This document shows positions 22,924-33,434 of a stretch of DNA of 64,000 nucleotides, piece after piece. The number at the start of each line of letters is the position of its first letter. Position 1 is the first letter of the stretch. The stretch comes from Bryoerythrophyllum caledonicum (lineage: Eukaryota > Streptophyta > Bryopsida > Pottiales > Pottiaceae), in NCBI GenBank assembly GCA_963971425.1, contig OZ020514.1:24850602-24914601 (forward strand), in the 5' to 3' direction. The notes under the pieces are model-generated. The model saw nothing but the letters and a program-made list of their open reading frames with translations. It was not told where the DNA came from and made no database searches. Position numbers and translations under genes: made by a program.

Positions 22924-22928
22924 GCCAT
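22924..22928. repeat. Target-site duplication GCCAT, right copy
   Basis: The second copy of the duplication at 7795-7799. It marks the exact point where the Gypsy entered the gag-only element. Confidence 0.93.
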
Positions 22929-23174
22929 CTACAAGAAGTCCGCTAGATCTTATCTAAAAGATCCGAGAAATCCGGAAAAGTTCCAGATCGGATCTCAGAT
23001 CCACAAATCTCGGAACAGACTACAATTTCGTCTCCGGATTTCCTATTCTAACTACAAAATTGGACAGTCGATTCTGTCAGTAGCCGGGTGCACTTGGGGC
23101 CCCATCGTTAATCTCTGATGATCCGGAATCTAAGCCCAAGAAAACAAGAGAAGGAAATCCAAAGCCTAACTAAC

Positions 23175-25316
23175 CTAAGTCGGAGCACCTGGGCCCCAAT
23201 TTCTCCCACTCCGGCGGGAGGGGGAGATCTCCATCGGAACGCGCTGCTTGCCCTTCGCCTTCTCTGACGTTGTAGGCGAAAAGGTGGTCTTCCGAGTCGA
23301 TGGTCTGGCTGTTGGAGGAACAGCAACCACCGGAGTCCTTGCGTCCGGCGGTGGAGGGGGTTGTTCCGGTGATCCTTCCGGGACCAAAGGTGCTGGTGTT
23401 TCCGTCGCGGAAGCTAACTTGGTCTCCTCGACCAAGTTTCTGTAGCTTCCGAACAGACTCCTTGGTCCGGGCGCCAATCTCTGGGACACGGACCTTGGTG
23501 GATTCGGGAGGTCACCTTCCGCCGGAGTATCTGGCAGTCGCATGTTGGGTGGCGACAGAAGGTCCGGAAGCTTCTTCACGATCTCGCTCGTGCTCGGATT
23601 GGGGAGCACGATACCCTCCGCCGGTGTTCGAGGCGACGGAGTGTCTAGAGACTCCGGATTCGCTGAGGTGCCCGGAGCTAGAGTGGTCTTGGCCGGTAGT
23701 TCCGGAGGGTCTGCGGTTCGTGTTGTGGTCGGGGTGCCTTCCGGTCCAGGTACTACTGGTTCTTCCGGAAACTCCACGACGATGTTGTCGACTAGCAGCT
23801 TCATCTGCTCCCAGGTCCGTCCCATCTTATCCGCCTGATCAAGGAGGAACCGGATGATGTTTGCCTGGGTGACCTCCTTCTTCTCTACCAGTTCGGTGAA
23901 GAGCCGGCTCTGGTTGATCACGTCAACCGGAAACTCCAGGGCTGCCCTAACCTCGAGCAAGGCTACTACGGAAGCGTTGGCCTTTTACTCAGCTAGTTTC
24001 CGGGCCGTCACCGCCAACGCTGCCTTTGCGAGGTATTGCCTCATCTTCTTCTCCATGTCATTACTAGCCTTGTACAGGGAAGCAATCTGGGTGTGCAACG
24101 CCTTTGTGCCCACCTCCTGGCTCCAGAGTTCCTCCACCCTATTGATGGCATCCTTGAGCCGTTCGACGCCTAGACTCCGGAAGATTTGTTCCACGCTGGT
24201 GGTGATGATGTAGTTGGTCTCGTTAAGGAGACCAACTCTCCAGCCAATGTCGCGGGTGAGCTCATCCATCAGCTTGAGCTGATCTTTGGAGTCGTCCCGG
24301 TCCACCTTCCTCTTCTTCCGGCTGGTCCCTTCTGAGGGTCCGGACTCATCTTCTCCGGACGACGCGGATGAGCTGCGGATGCCCGGACTCTCCGCCTCAG
24401 GCTCCTTCCCCCGAGGTCTCTTCGGAGCCTTCCGGCCTTCCGGAGTGCTTGTGGTGGTTGCTTCTGGCGCTGGATCCTCTTCTCCGGATTCTTCCTCTTC
24501 AGACTCGTCCCCTCCGTACTTCTGGAAGTTGAAGACTTCGTCGTATTTCCGGATTTCCGCCGGAGTAAGCTGCTGGTGGTGAGCATAGAAGTGCACCACA
24601 TAGGATGCCAAAGGTGTTGCCGTCTTCTTCACCTTCTGGAGGTTGGCTATAAGACGGTTGATCATTTTCGTCATGAGCGTCCCCTAGTCTACCACTATCT
24701 TCTCCCAGAGTGCCCCAAGGATAGTGTAGGCCCACTTCGCCACCACCCACTTCGGCTTCTCCGGATGGAAGATAGGGTTTAAAAACCGAAGCACGAGCTG
24801 GGCGTCCAAGTGCTTAAGGTCCTACAGGTTGTAGCCGTCCTTCGGATCCGCCGGTCCGGCAAACTTGTCCGTCAGGAACTCGTCCCGCCGTTCTACCACC
24901 ATGGTGCGGCCGCCCCGGAAGTCATACGCCTAAGACCATTCCGGAACTCCCCAGTTTTCCGGATGGGCTCTCAGCAACCCCTTGTACTTCTCGTCCGAGG
25001 TGCCTATGAGTTCCTGGACGTAGACCTCCTCCCGCATGCCCGTGGGGACTTCGAGCAAAATCTCGCAGTCCATCGTCTTCAGGCTCAACTTCAGTAGGTT
25101 AAACTCGTCAAGGTCTTCTGGAATGTCCGGAAGGACGCGGGCCAAGGATGGGAGCACCTCTGCCGGTTCTTCCTCTCTCCGGCCGCGCCCATCTCTGTTC
25201 GTTCGCTTCTTCTTGGCCATCGGTACAGACTTCATGGGAATTCTTCTCACCTCACAGTCTCTCAAGGTAGTCCCTCCACGCACTGTCCTCACAAAAGCTC
25301 TCCTTAACGGATGCAC
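23175..25316 (-). pseudogene. ORF of gag-only element copy 1
   Basis: One unshifted minus-strand frame of about 713 codons interrupted by four stops: TAG 24930-24932, TAG 24822-24824, TAG 24684-24686 and TAA 23985-23987. It aligns with the intact 662-codon ORF of copy 2 (41748-43736), for example RFLNPIFHPEKPK in both and MINRLIANLQ against MINRMVKGLQ. The stop at 24684 replaces a Trp that copy 2 keeps. Order: basic N-terminus (MAKKKRTNRDGRGRR), a globular region, an acidic linker, a coiled coil and a Pro/Ser-rich tail. Probably a gag-like structural protein, by inference. The start may be the ATG of MAKKKR near 25220 rather than 25316. Confidence 0.75.
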
Positions 25317-25755
25317 GTCCGTTCTAACCGTTTAAGCTTCAAACCCTAACGGCCAGCACTTAGACAACTGTAAGAGAGAGAGAGAGAAGGAGAAAACCCT
25401 TATGCGGAACCCTAGTACGTGAGGAAGAAATGGAGAAGAAAGAGTTTTCCCCCTCGAATCCCAGCCTTAAGTAGTCCGGCCGTTAGTACGGCATCATGAT
25501 GGCAGTTGATGGCAACGGTTCCGGCAGACGGTTCCGGATAACTGACTGCCCCGGAATTCCGGTAACTACTCTGGCTTTGCTTTTAACAGTTTTAGGCTGA
25601 TTAAGTGTTTACAATCCGGCCCACCTGACTTTATTATTGCATCAAGAATATAGGCTGTACTCTAGCACGAACTAAGGTAACTATTTAACTAATTTTTTTG
25701 TTTTGGCCGGAATTTAAGGTTACTTCTGGCACCATGTGGAAAACGGAATCCCACA

Positions 25756-25760
25756 CTCGA
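25756..25760. repeat. Target-site duplication CTCGA, right copy
   Basis: The partner of 6719-6723 at the far end of the outer retroelement. Confidence 0.9.
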
Positions 25761-26760
25761 CCAGGAAGTCGCACTCCGTGCACCAAGAGAAGTTGCTGCC
25801 CACAGACTTTACTTCTACATTCCTGAAGAACCTCTTCTTCATGTTACTCACCGCAGATTGCAAAATCGGCTTAGCATTGCATTCGACGTTTACCTCGATA
25901 AGACATTTTTAAGGATATCAGTAATACAGAAAGACGATGGTGTCATTGGTATGCCTAGTAGGCAATGAGTGAGTCCCGTCAGCGGGCCGCCGACGTTGCT
26001 CGTTGAAGCGATAGAGATGACAGACCATGCTAAATACAAAGATAGCCAAAAGTAATGACAATACTTACAAAGTTGGCCATGTCACGTAAGTGATTCCAAT
26101 TCATGGCCGCGGGAAGGACCTTCAACACGGCGACCCTCTTGTTTTTGATGATACGGAACTCATTTGGCATCTGGTCCGCACTGTCGTTGATAATGCTGGA
26201 TATGGTCCCACGAGCCTGAACGGTGTGAGGCCTGGGCCGTAAAGTGCCTGCATTACCGTGGCTGCCATTAACGCAATCTTTGAATCATATTTGTAGTTGT
26301 AGTATGCGGACTTCGATACCCCGTGAATGTTATACCAAGCGACTTCACAAACATCGACACCCATAAGGGTGATGTAGAATTTTCGGAATCCAGGAATTTG
26401 GTGAAGCTGGTCCGCAACAGCATCGGCCATTTCGCGTCGTTGTTCGAAGCTTGACGCGTAGTACTTCCTTTGAATCTTGCGGTTGTCTTCCCAACGAAAT
26501 AACTGGCAACATTGTTTCTTACAACACCTTCTCGCGCTAACGAGGCGGCACTCATTTGGGCTGTGAAGGCGCCGGAACTTGGAGACCAACACATCGTCCT
26601 TCGGCAAAAGCTTCCGACGAACGCCCTTGCAAAAATCCTAAGGCACACCCTCAAGCCCGTCATCCTCGCATGCACCTTGACTATGCGTTGAGCAGAATGT
26701 AAGGCACTTAGAAAGAAGTGGACCACCTTCAAGGTGCGTATGAGTTAATTGCCAGCGCAT
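25761..26760 (-). pseudogene. 5-prime half of DUF7869-type gene: Cys-rich region
   Basis: Continues, toward the N-terminus, the gene cut at 6718. Residues near 26530 read RRCCKKQCCQLF, followed by KIQRKYYASS, then VDVCEVAWYNIHGVSKSAYY. This is the arrangement I know from DUF7869 proteins: a Cys-rich start and a C-x-x-x-W/F-x3-GVS segment. The lower exon (about 25761-25920) has NFSWCTECDFL, which joins in frame to the sequence at 6718. A likely intron begins with GTAAGT at about 26072 and contains motif B at 25978-25994. A frameshift near 26215 and a TAG near 26640 break it. Confidence 0.65.
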
Positions 26761-27007
26761 TGTTGTCATCTAAAGATCCTTGTTGTCTGAGACAAAGAGG
26801 ACCCCAACATCAGTGTCTCCTAAAATCTCTGAATCGCATGGTTCATGTGGCAAACACACTTGGATCATGGCACGCCCAATAGAAGCGAAGTGTCATCTAG
26901 GAGCTGGTAGTACTTGTTCCGCCATTGTGGTCGGTCAGGGAACGAATTCGGATCACATAAACTGTCGAGGGTAGCGGATGGATTCTCAAAAGAGTGATAA
27001 TTATGAT

Positions 27008-27024
27008 GTTGGCGGCCCGCCGAT
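27008..27024. repeat. Motif B palindrome copy
   Basis: GTTGGCGGCCCGCCGAT, one of about 20 copies of the 17-bp motif B. It lies between two exon-like segments of the minus-strand gene. Confidence 0.75.
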
Positions 27025-27207
27025 GAGATATCTTAATCACTTCGAGTGGTTAATTCAGCCTCCGATTCGGATCCCTCCATATAACTACAGGTCCCATTAT
27101 TATTATTGTCCTCATATACCCTATCGAAACAGTTGTCGTCGTCCAATGCTTCAATGTTAGTATCAATCAATGAAGAGTCAATCCCCAGGGCATCATTGGA
27201 GCGGACA

Positions 27208-27830
27208 TCAAGTCAAAAGGGACGAACCCGATAGCCACTCCATAGGACAAGGAAGCCTACGAAATTGCCAATGGAGGGAATCTCGCAATGTGCGGGATGA
27301 CCTACGTATTTGGGATTGACAGATTGAACTCTGACAAGCAGAAAGAAGCTGTGAGGGATGAGAAATCCCTCCCACGTACCCTTTGGTGAGCATTCGTTGA
27401 TGACTCCAACTCCTGCACAACGTCTCTGATCGCTGCTGACATCAAGTAGGACCACCTGCATGCCGTTGCGAAGGTCCAGAAACTCTTGGATGGGCTTCAG
27501 GTCATGAACTAAGAGAGTAGGTTTCTCTGCAGGCTCCTCTGAAAGTTCATCGATGTCAACGTAAGGCCTAAGATCAGCGGCCTCCTAGTTGATCGACCTA
27601 CCCACGGGAAGTGGAATGGGCATCTCCAGTGCATCGGACACTTCGATAACCTTCACACGTATAATCCATGGGTCCCTGAGAACGACCCTTTCGACAATCG
27701 CTCCACCAGCAAAGTAGAGGCCAGAATGAGTGAGAGCAAGAGCAACACCTCTACGGGGCTTCCATCGTCCAGACTTCCCCTTCCTTATGAACGACAGCAT
27801 GGGTTCAAGATCCATGCTAACGTTAGTGAT
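27208..27830 (-). pseudogene. N-terminal beta-rich segments of the transposase-like gene
   Basis: Two related minus-strand segments. The upper (27815-27585) has VALALTHSGLYFAGGAIVE and VIEVSDALEMPIPLP and ends in TAG 27585-27587. The lower (about 27580-27213) has MQVVLLDVSS, AGVGVINECSP and IGNFVGFLVLW. Both share a pattern of a strand, a small-residue turn, then RV-x(1-2)-V followed by Pro. It recalls the DUF8039-type region upstream of plant transposases; that match is from memory and weak. They are probably exons of the same gene as 25761-26760, because strand and order agree. Confidence 0.45.
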
Positions 27831-27880
27831 ATCAAATCACCGAAGACAATGGATAAGGAAATTGCAGCAAAAATGATTTT

Positions 27881-28018
27881 GTCGGCCGCCCGCTGACGAG
27901 GGTGGCTCTGAAGTCTCAAAGTCGATGAACCTGATCAACAACCACACGAATCCCCAAACTAGCTCCAGAGTTTCTGGGAAATGGGTCTTGTAAACCATAC
28001 CGTCGGCTGCCTGCCAAC
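27881..28018. repeat. Two motif B palindromes
   Basis: Copies at 27881-27897 (GTCGGCCGCCCGCTGAC) and 28002-28018 (GTCGGCTGCCTGCCAAC), with a related CCGCC/GGCGG hairpin around 28068-28100. They lie upstream of the exon starting near 27817 on the minus strand, probably in an intron or leader. Confidence 0.7.
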
Positions 28019-28259
28019 GGCTGAATGTTACACATAAAGTCTACCATATGCAAGATGTGACAGGCATCCGCCGAGCGGAAATTATGATCCGCCGACGGAC
28101 ATTGGAATAGGAAAAACAAATTTGTGGGAACTTAGTTAGTAGTACTTGATTTCTAATGAGCCATCTATTATAATTAACTGCCACATACGTGACAATGAAT
28201 AACCAAGCATATTCAGGTGAAGGAGTGAGATAAAAAAAGGACCCATGTTGGACCAATGA

Positions 28260-28960
28260 TAACGGACTTGTGCGTGATCAGATATATGGACTCTAAATTA
28301 ACCTATAAGAGAATCAATACCAGTCGCGAGCGTGAGAAGGCAGAGCATTGAATAAGGGGCATCCGAGTCCAGAAATGATGCGTGAGTTCCAGGGGTTTAG
28401 TTCATATCCCCACCATCATGCAAACTTTTTCGCGCGCGAACTTTAAACTTGAAAATAGCCGCCAAAATCGATCAACAATACCCGTTCAAGGGTTGTCGAG
28501 AGTACGCCAAATTCTGAGGATTCAAAATGGAACGAGGTGACAAGATGAAATCAAATCATTTGAAGTGACATTGTAGGTGAAGGACCCTATTCCCTAGGCC
28601 AAATGATGGCCGAGGCGACATTAATGATGACACGTCAATTCGAGGTATCATGGACCCAAAACCCTAGTTTCTAAGTTTTTAACCAAGACGACACTTCAAG
28701 ATGGCATGTCACTTGGGAATTGATACCTAGATCAGGCTTAACGCCCGAGCATGAAGTCTTGGCCGTCCGAAAATCTTCCTAGCAAGATTGAACGGCTGCG
28801 ACGGTCCACCGGATTCGAGTACAAAACCCTATCATCTTCCTACTTCTGGTCATTTCTAATCTTGCTCTACTTGATTTCGCGTTCTCGTTAGTTAAGCGCG
28901 CTTACGGCTCTAAGCTTAGAGTTTGGGTTCATCCGCTGATCGCCAGCAACCGACGAACGT
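28260..28960. other. Intergenic, no gene recognised
   Basis: No ORF above about 60 codons, no repeat family shared with the rest of the window and no clear promoter signal. It separates the minus-strand transposase-like gene from the plus-strand gene beginning near 29027. Confidence 0.5.
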
Positions 28961-29026
28961 CGGAGGCTAGCAGAGGCGCTTGAGCGCAACTCATCAACCG
29001 AGGAGTAATTCCCACCCGCCGACGAA

Positions 29027-30215
29027 ATGGCGACAACGTAGAGGTATGTACATCATCACTGTCGGCGGCCAACCGACGGATTTCGAGTTCCGTATTAGAG
29101 ATGCCCTTTTGGTTTATGTTGTTTCGTCGGCTGCCCGCCGATGTATGTTGTGTTCAGTGTAATAAAATTCACTGTTGTAATTGAATTTTCGTTGAGAACT
29201 GATCTCAAGTGGATGTAGTCAGGTTTCAGAATGAATACATTATAGGGTCTTCAAAATATTATTTCGTGATACACAATTGACAGAGTCCGTCGGCGGCCCA
29301 CCAATGAATGCTGATTTCAGTCTAGTAAAATCCTATATTGAATTAGGTCTATCACACAGAGGTAATTAGCAGAGTGTGTAGTGAGGTTTCTTAGAACATA
29401 ATGTCTCCAAACATCCTTCTATGTGGTATACGCTTGTCACTTTGGTCGTCGGTGGCCCGCCAAGGAAGTCTTTGGCAGGTGGTTTGATTTTTTTTTATGT
29501 CGCGTAGGACTATCATTCCAAATAAGCCAAAGTGGCTCGTTGGCAGTGTTGTGGACCTCGAAGTGGACGTGGGATGGCCGGCTCACAGAAAGCCACAAGT
29601 CACATGTGAGGTTCACTCACAATTAACGTCGTGGGGCATCACATGGAGAATGGAAGTGATTGCCGAGTTGGGTATCAACGGAAATCACAATGCAAAAACA
29701 TTCCTGGGTGTGAGCCTGGTGTCCGTGCTTGACATGAAGGAGGACCCGGAGGACGAGGAGATAGTGCGACTCCTAATTCAAGTGAAGGTCAAAATGGCTG
29801 ATGAAAGCCCGGACATCATCGCAGTTCGAGTTCCCTAGATGACCTACACTTAAGAGCTTTGCATCACTGCTCAGGAGATCGAGATGCAGTTCCTCAGCGT
29901 GACTCCTAAAGACAGGACGGATTTGATTACCTGTTTTGGAGAAGCGAAGGACCTCAGGGACGCGGAGAACTCCAGGGCCGAGATCATGACGGCCTCGAAG
30001 TCGAAGATGGTGAGGAAGCCCAGGAACTCCAGGAAAGCGGCTAGCGACGCTTTGACTGAAGTTGCTGGAACTCTCGACACCGGAGAGTTGAGTAGGGTTG
30101 TGCGGCCGTCCATCCGTCCGGTAGTGTCCGTCTGTCCAGTAGTGTCTATCCGTTCGGATGTTTGTCCGGTAGAGGCTGTTGTCCGTCTGATAAGGGTCAA
30201 CCCTAGTTTGACCAT
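29027..30215 (+). pseudogene. Two-exon gene remnant, family not recognised
   Basis: Exon 1 is 29027-29043 (ATG GCG ACA ACG TAG AG) and exon 2 starts at 29508 after an acceptor GCGTAG. The phase fits exactly: AG plus G gives Arg, then TIIPNKPKW. Exon 2 stays in one frame to about 30215 except for TAG 29836-29838 and a TAA shortly after; exon 1 also has TAG at 29039-29041. The protein has VVDLEVDVGWPAH, then a part rich in Val and acidic residues, then a Lys/Arg/Ser-rich part (KSKMVRKPRNSRK). The end is read from TCCGTC-type tandem words (about 30105-30190) and is probably not real coding. The intron carries four motif B copies. Confidence 0.5.
29044..29507 (+). other. Intron with four motif B palindromes
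   Basis: The donor GTATGT follows AG at 29043, and the acceptor after a T-rich tract ends at 29507. Motif B copies lie at 29061-29077, 29126-29142, 29289-29305 and 29448-29464, the densest cluster in the window. Confidence 0.6.
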
Positions 30216-30261
30216 GACTCGAGGTAAATCAATTTACCCACTGCCACGAAGGCGACTACGT

Positions 30262-30728
30262 GGCTGACACATCATCAACAGGGTCGCGCGCGTGCAGACA
30301 GGGGGGCGGACGTATGAAGGGGTCGAGCGCGTACGGAGATGGGCCGGGCGCATACTGAAGGGGCCGAGCGCGTGCGGATATGGGCCGGGTGCGCACTGAA
30401 GGGGCCAGGCGCATACAGGGGAGGACCGAGCGCGTACAAGGGTGGACCGGGCCCGTACAGGGGTGGACCGGGCGCGTACTGTGAGGGGCTGGGCGCGTGC
30501 AGGGATGACCGCGCGCGTACCGCAAGTGTTCGGGCACGCGCGGTGAAGGGCCGGGCGCATACTTGGAGGGGCTGGCGCGTCCGGCCAAGTTCGCCGGCGT
30601 TCGTAGAGGGGCTACGCGCCTTCGTGGGGGAGGACTGGGCGCGTTCGTGGAGGGGGTTGGGCCTGGCGCATGGTCTTTGGGGTCGCGCGCGTACGGGTAT
30701 TGAATTCAGGGGTCGCGCGCGCTCTCTC
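30262..30728 (-). repeat. GC-rich minisatellite cluster 1
   Basis: About 20-bp imperfect units built on GGGCCGGGCGCGTAC, the reverse complement of the unit in the other five clusters. It lies between the ends of two converging genes, with no TATA box at either end. Long ORFs across it (plus 30339-30737, several on minus) are repeats of Gly/Arg/Pro words and are not genes. Confidence 0.88.
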
Positions 30729-31021
30729 ACTTCTTAACATGCATGAGCTTCATATCGCAATGTGTATGAAAAATGTTAATCTTTTATTTATCACGAGATG
30801 GGCAAAAAGCACCATTACATCACAATGCTAGTATGTATTGCAAAATGATCAACAACTGAAACCTTCACTATCAATACGCTAAGTCAAAATATCTATATCT
30901 CATAGTGGAAGCAAGCGTCTGGAACTTCAAAGTTGAATGGTTTAGCCATTAGCTCGTCAACCACTTTGCAGAGTATTGGACATTTGAGGGGATCTCGCTC
31001 CAGTAATTTCTCGATCTTCAC
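30729..31021. other. AT-rich spacer 3-prime of the kinase-like gene
   Basis: No gene seen. Just short of the kinase stop, the minus strand keeps a kinase-like C-terminal pattern (CPILCKVVDELM region, 30915-30990), so the gene may once have extended past the TAA at 31022. Confidence 0.4.
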
Positions 31022-32479
31022 TTAAAAAGCTGCGTAGTTGACGGTTGATTTGAAGAATGTTGAGTCAGATTCTTTCTCCCAAATCGCTCTAGCCATCCAC
31101 CCAACGGAGTACGAATCGGCGAGCTGGGTGTATTGGTGACGCCGCTGCATCACATCCAATGCCGTTTCCAAATCTTGTGGACCGAATTTGTAAAACAAAT
31201 CTGGAGCTACCCAATGTCGTCTACGGTGTTGATTGACCAGCTCCGTGTCTGTCCGAAATCCATATTTTGATGGCTCTTCGTGTGATACTCGGCTCGCAAT
31301 TCCCCAATCACAAACGCCAATGAAGACGGACGCTAGTTTCTCTACAGGAAAGTGGAGAAGCACGTTTGTGGAAGCGATGTCATTGTGAATGACATTTGCC
31401 TTGTGGACTTGGGCCATGGTGCACATCAATGCCCAGGCAAGTCTTGCTCTATTCTTCTGGAAGGCTAAGATTTGTGTTGTATCCTCCGCCGAAATATATG
31501 GAGCTGAAAGGACTGAGTTGCTCGAAGCCGCCGGATTTGCCTTTGAATCGACTGTTTTAAAATGGGCCCAGCTACCACCATTCCACCACAATGTGTACGC
31601 CTCCATATTCTTTGTATTCACCGCCCAAAACTTTATAACTCGTGGGTGTGCAACATGACATATCATAGCCTCGTGAGACCGTTGTCTAAATTTCTCCTTC
31701 GGATGAGACGCCGTTGGCATTTTCCCGGCAAACTCCATGTATGCCGAAATGGCTCGCACACCCACGATGCGGACCTTCCGAACCTTTCCGTATCCACCAA
31801 GGGCGTCATATCCGGAAAGTCCATAAACTCCGATATCTTCTGGAAGAAATTGCACGCTGTGCAACATATGCGCCTCCATGGCTGACTTCATCGCTTGTTC
31901 ATTCCAAGGCATACCTCTCGTACGAGAGCTTGAAAACCTGCCGATGGTGGTCTTCACATCTTTGAGGAACTTGCGGAGTTCCAAGTCTCGTGGCTCATGC
32001 TGGCCCCCGCGAGGTTTTTTCACCTCACAATCAAATACATGCGATGCATTACTCGTACATTGAGTGAATACTCTCTCCATGAATGAGGCATAGTGATACA
32101 TGCCATATGCATCCTTGAACGATTCAGAACTCTCCAGAGCGCGCTCGAATTTCGACTGGAGGTCGGCCTGTAAGCACATGATTCCTGGCTCTCCCTTCTC
32201 CAAATAAACTTGACGGAATCGCACCACGTCAGTTTCACACCATCGACGGTAATATTGTATTGCCACACCTCGAAGAAACGCGGTATACTCCTTTGGTGGA
32301 TAACCGGCATCCTTCTCGTGCGCAGACATTTTTTGCTTCGCCCTCTTTGACGGTACCTTCGGTGCATCGGAAGGATTGCGGCTCGACTCCGCAACGCTAG
32401 TAAGTGGAAGCTCCGATGCATCTGGAGCATCTAAATCAACATACGCGGGCTGTTTTCCAGTATTATGATCAGTGGCCAT
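31022..32479 (-). CDS. Protein-kinase-like protein, about 485 aa
   Basis: Intact minus-strand ORF. I chose ATG 32479 (context AATGGCC) over the ATG at 32503. Counting from 32503, residues 231-245 form a glycine loop (LGGYGKVRKV), AGK near 261 supplies the ATP-binding Lys, and HNDIASTNVLL at 373 replaces the usual HRDxKxxN. CDWG at about 398 replaces DFG, WVAPDL at 430 replaces APE, and DSYSVGW at 463 is the helix-F Asp region. The catalytic Asp and the metal-binding Asn and Asp are kept, so activity is possible. The N-terminal 200 residues are basic and unrecognised. A TATA box lies at 32648-32654, upstream in the minus direction. It is the only complete non-transposon gene in this part of the window. 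Confidence 0.75.
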   Translation of the reverse strand: MATDHNTGKQPAYVDLDAPDASELPLTSVAESSRNPSDAPKVPSKRAKQKMSAHEKDAGYPPKEYTAFLRGVAIQYYRRWCETDVVRFRQVYLEKGEPGIMCLQADLQSKFERALESSESFKDAYGMYHYASFMERVFTQCTSNASHVFDCEVKKPRGGQHEPRDLELRKFLKDVKTTIGRFSSSRTRGMPWNEQAMKSAMEAHMLHSVQFLPEDIGVYGLSGYDALGGYGKVRKVRIVGVRAISAYMEFAGKMPTASHPKEKFRQRSHEAMICHVAHPRVIKFWAVNTKNMEAYTLWWNGGSWAHFKTVDSKANPAASSNSVLSAPYISAEDTTQILAFQKNRARLAWALMCTMAQVHKANVIHNDIASTNVLLHFPVEKLASVFIGVCDWGIASRVSHEEPSKYGFRTDTELVNQHRRRHWVAPDLFYKFGPQDLETALDVMQRRHQYTQLADSYSVGWMARAIWEKESDSTFFKSTVNYAAF

Positions 32480-32647
32480 TACAATAATCACAATCCTACA
32501 CAAACAAAAATTTTATAAAAAAAATCAAAACCTCCCCCGGACCCAATGTGTGGTGGCCCCCCTCTTAGTTCCTAGCAAAGTACGAATAGTACTAGGACAA
32601 GGAGCCACTTGAGAGGAGCCTATATGATTGATATTAGAATCTGTCCC

Positions 32648-32654
32648 ATTTATA
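32648..32654 (-). promoter_or_regulatory. TATA box of the kinase-like gene
   Basis: The minus strand reads CACTATAAATGGGA, about 170 bp upstream of the ATG and next to GC-rich cluster 2. The oppositely directed box at 33148 has the same TATAAATGG core, so the cluster sits between two divergent promoters. Confidence 0.6.
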
Positions 32655-32691
32655 GTGAAATGGAAAACCCTGGCCTCGCATGCGCGTCTGC

Positions 32692-33130
32692 ATGCGCCTG
32701 ACTAAGACGCCACGCGCCCAGCCCTCCAGAGAACGCGCCCGGCCCTCCAGCGTACGCGCCCGGCCCTCCAGCAAACGTGCCTAGCCCTCCGGAGATCGAG
32801 CCCGGCCCTCCAGCGTACGCGCCCATCCCTCCAGAGAACGCGCCCGGCCCTCCAGCGTACGCGCCCGGCCCGTAACCGAATAGAGTTTGTTCTCCCACGA
32901 ATAGAGCTTGTTCCCGCACGGATAGAGCCCATTCCCGCACGCGCTCAGTCCGTTCCCATTCGCGCCCGGCCTGTTCCTGCACACTCCCGGCCCCAATGTC
33001 CACGCGCCCGACCGTGGATCCTATGCGCGAGGCCCCAAACCCTACGCCCGAGACCCCGAAACGTACGCGCGAGACCCCAGCGTATGCGCCCGGTCCCCAT
33101 ACGGCATGCGCGCGTTCCCCATGCCGCATG
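32692..33130 (+). repeat. GC-rich minisatellite cluster 2
   Basis: Units such as TACGCGCCCGGCCCTCCAGC repeat with a period of about 20-21 bp; the left half is most regular. Divergent TATA boxes flank it (32648 minus, 33148 plus). It is CpG-rich. Reading frames across it give artificial AYAGGPGAFSGG-type repeats. Confidence 0.9.
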
Positions 33131-33147
33131 CGCGCCTGGCCCACTGG

Positions 33148-33154
33148 TATAAAT
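33148..33154 (+). promoter_or_regulatory. TATA box of family copy A
   Basis: TATAAAT in GGTATAAATGG, about 10 bp after the last unit of cluster 2 and about 280 bp before the ATG at 33435. Confidence 0.6.
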
Positions 33155-33434
33155 GGTCGTGCGTGCCCAGCCCATCTCACAACCTCCAACTAGAAATCGA
33201 GGCCTTCAACTATCTTTTTAAGGTGGCTGATTGCGTGATCTTCGATTGGGGCTCCAGACTTGCACACATCCATACGACATATTGCATCACTGCATCGATC
33301 ACCGTTCTAATTAATTAACATCGCTACCTTGGATTATTTTGAAATCCAAGGTGGTAATTTTTGTTAGTTTTTTTCCGATAGAGTTTAGCGTAGTTAACAA
33401 ACATTTTGGTAGATTATTTTTACAGTGTTCGGCT

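Noticed and set aside
30256-30737. Long repeat-rich ORFs on both strands (Gly-rich, Arg/Pro/Ser-rich)
   Set aside because: They arise from the GC-rich minisatellite with a period near a multiple of 3; no start context, no other support.
32650-33189. 179-codon minus ORF with AYAGGPGAFSGG-type repeats, silk-like
   Set aside because: Same cause: translation of minisatellite cluster 2. It also overlaps the likely divergent promoters.
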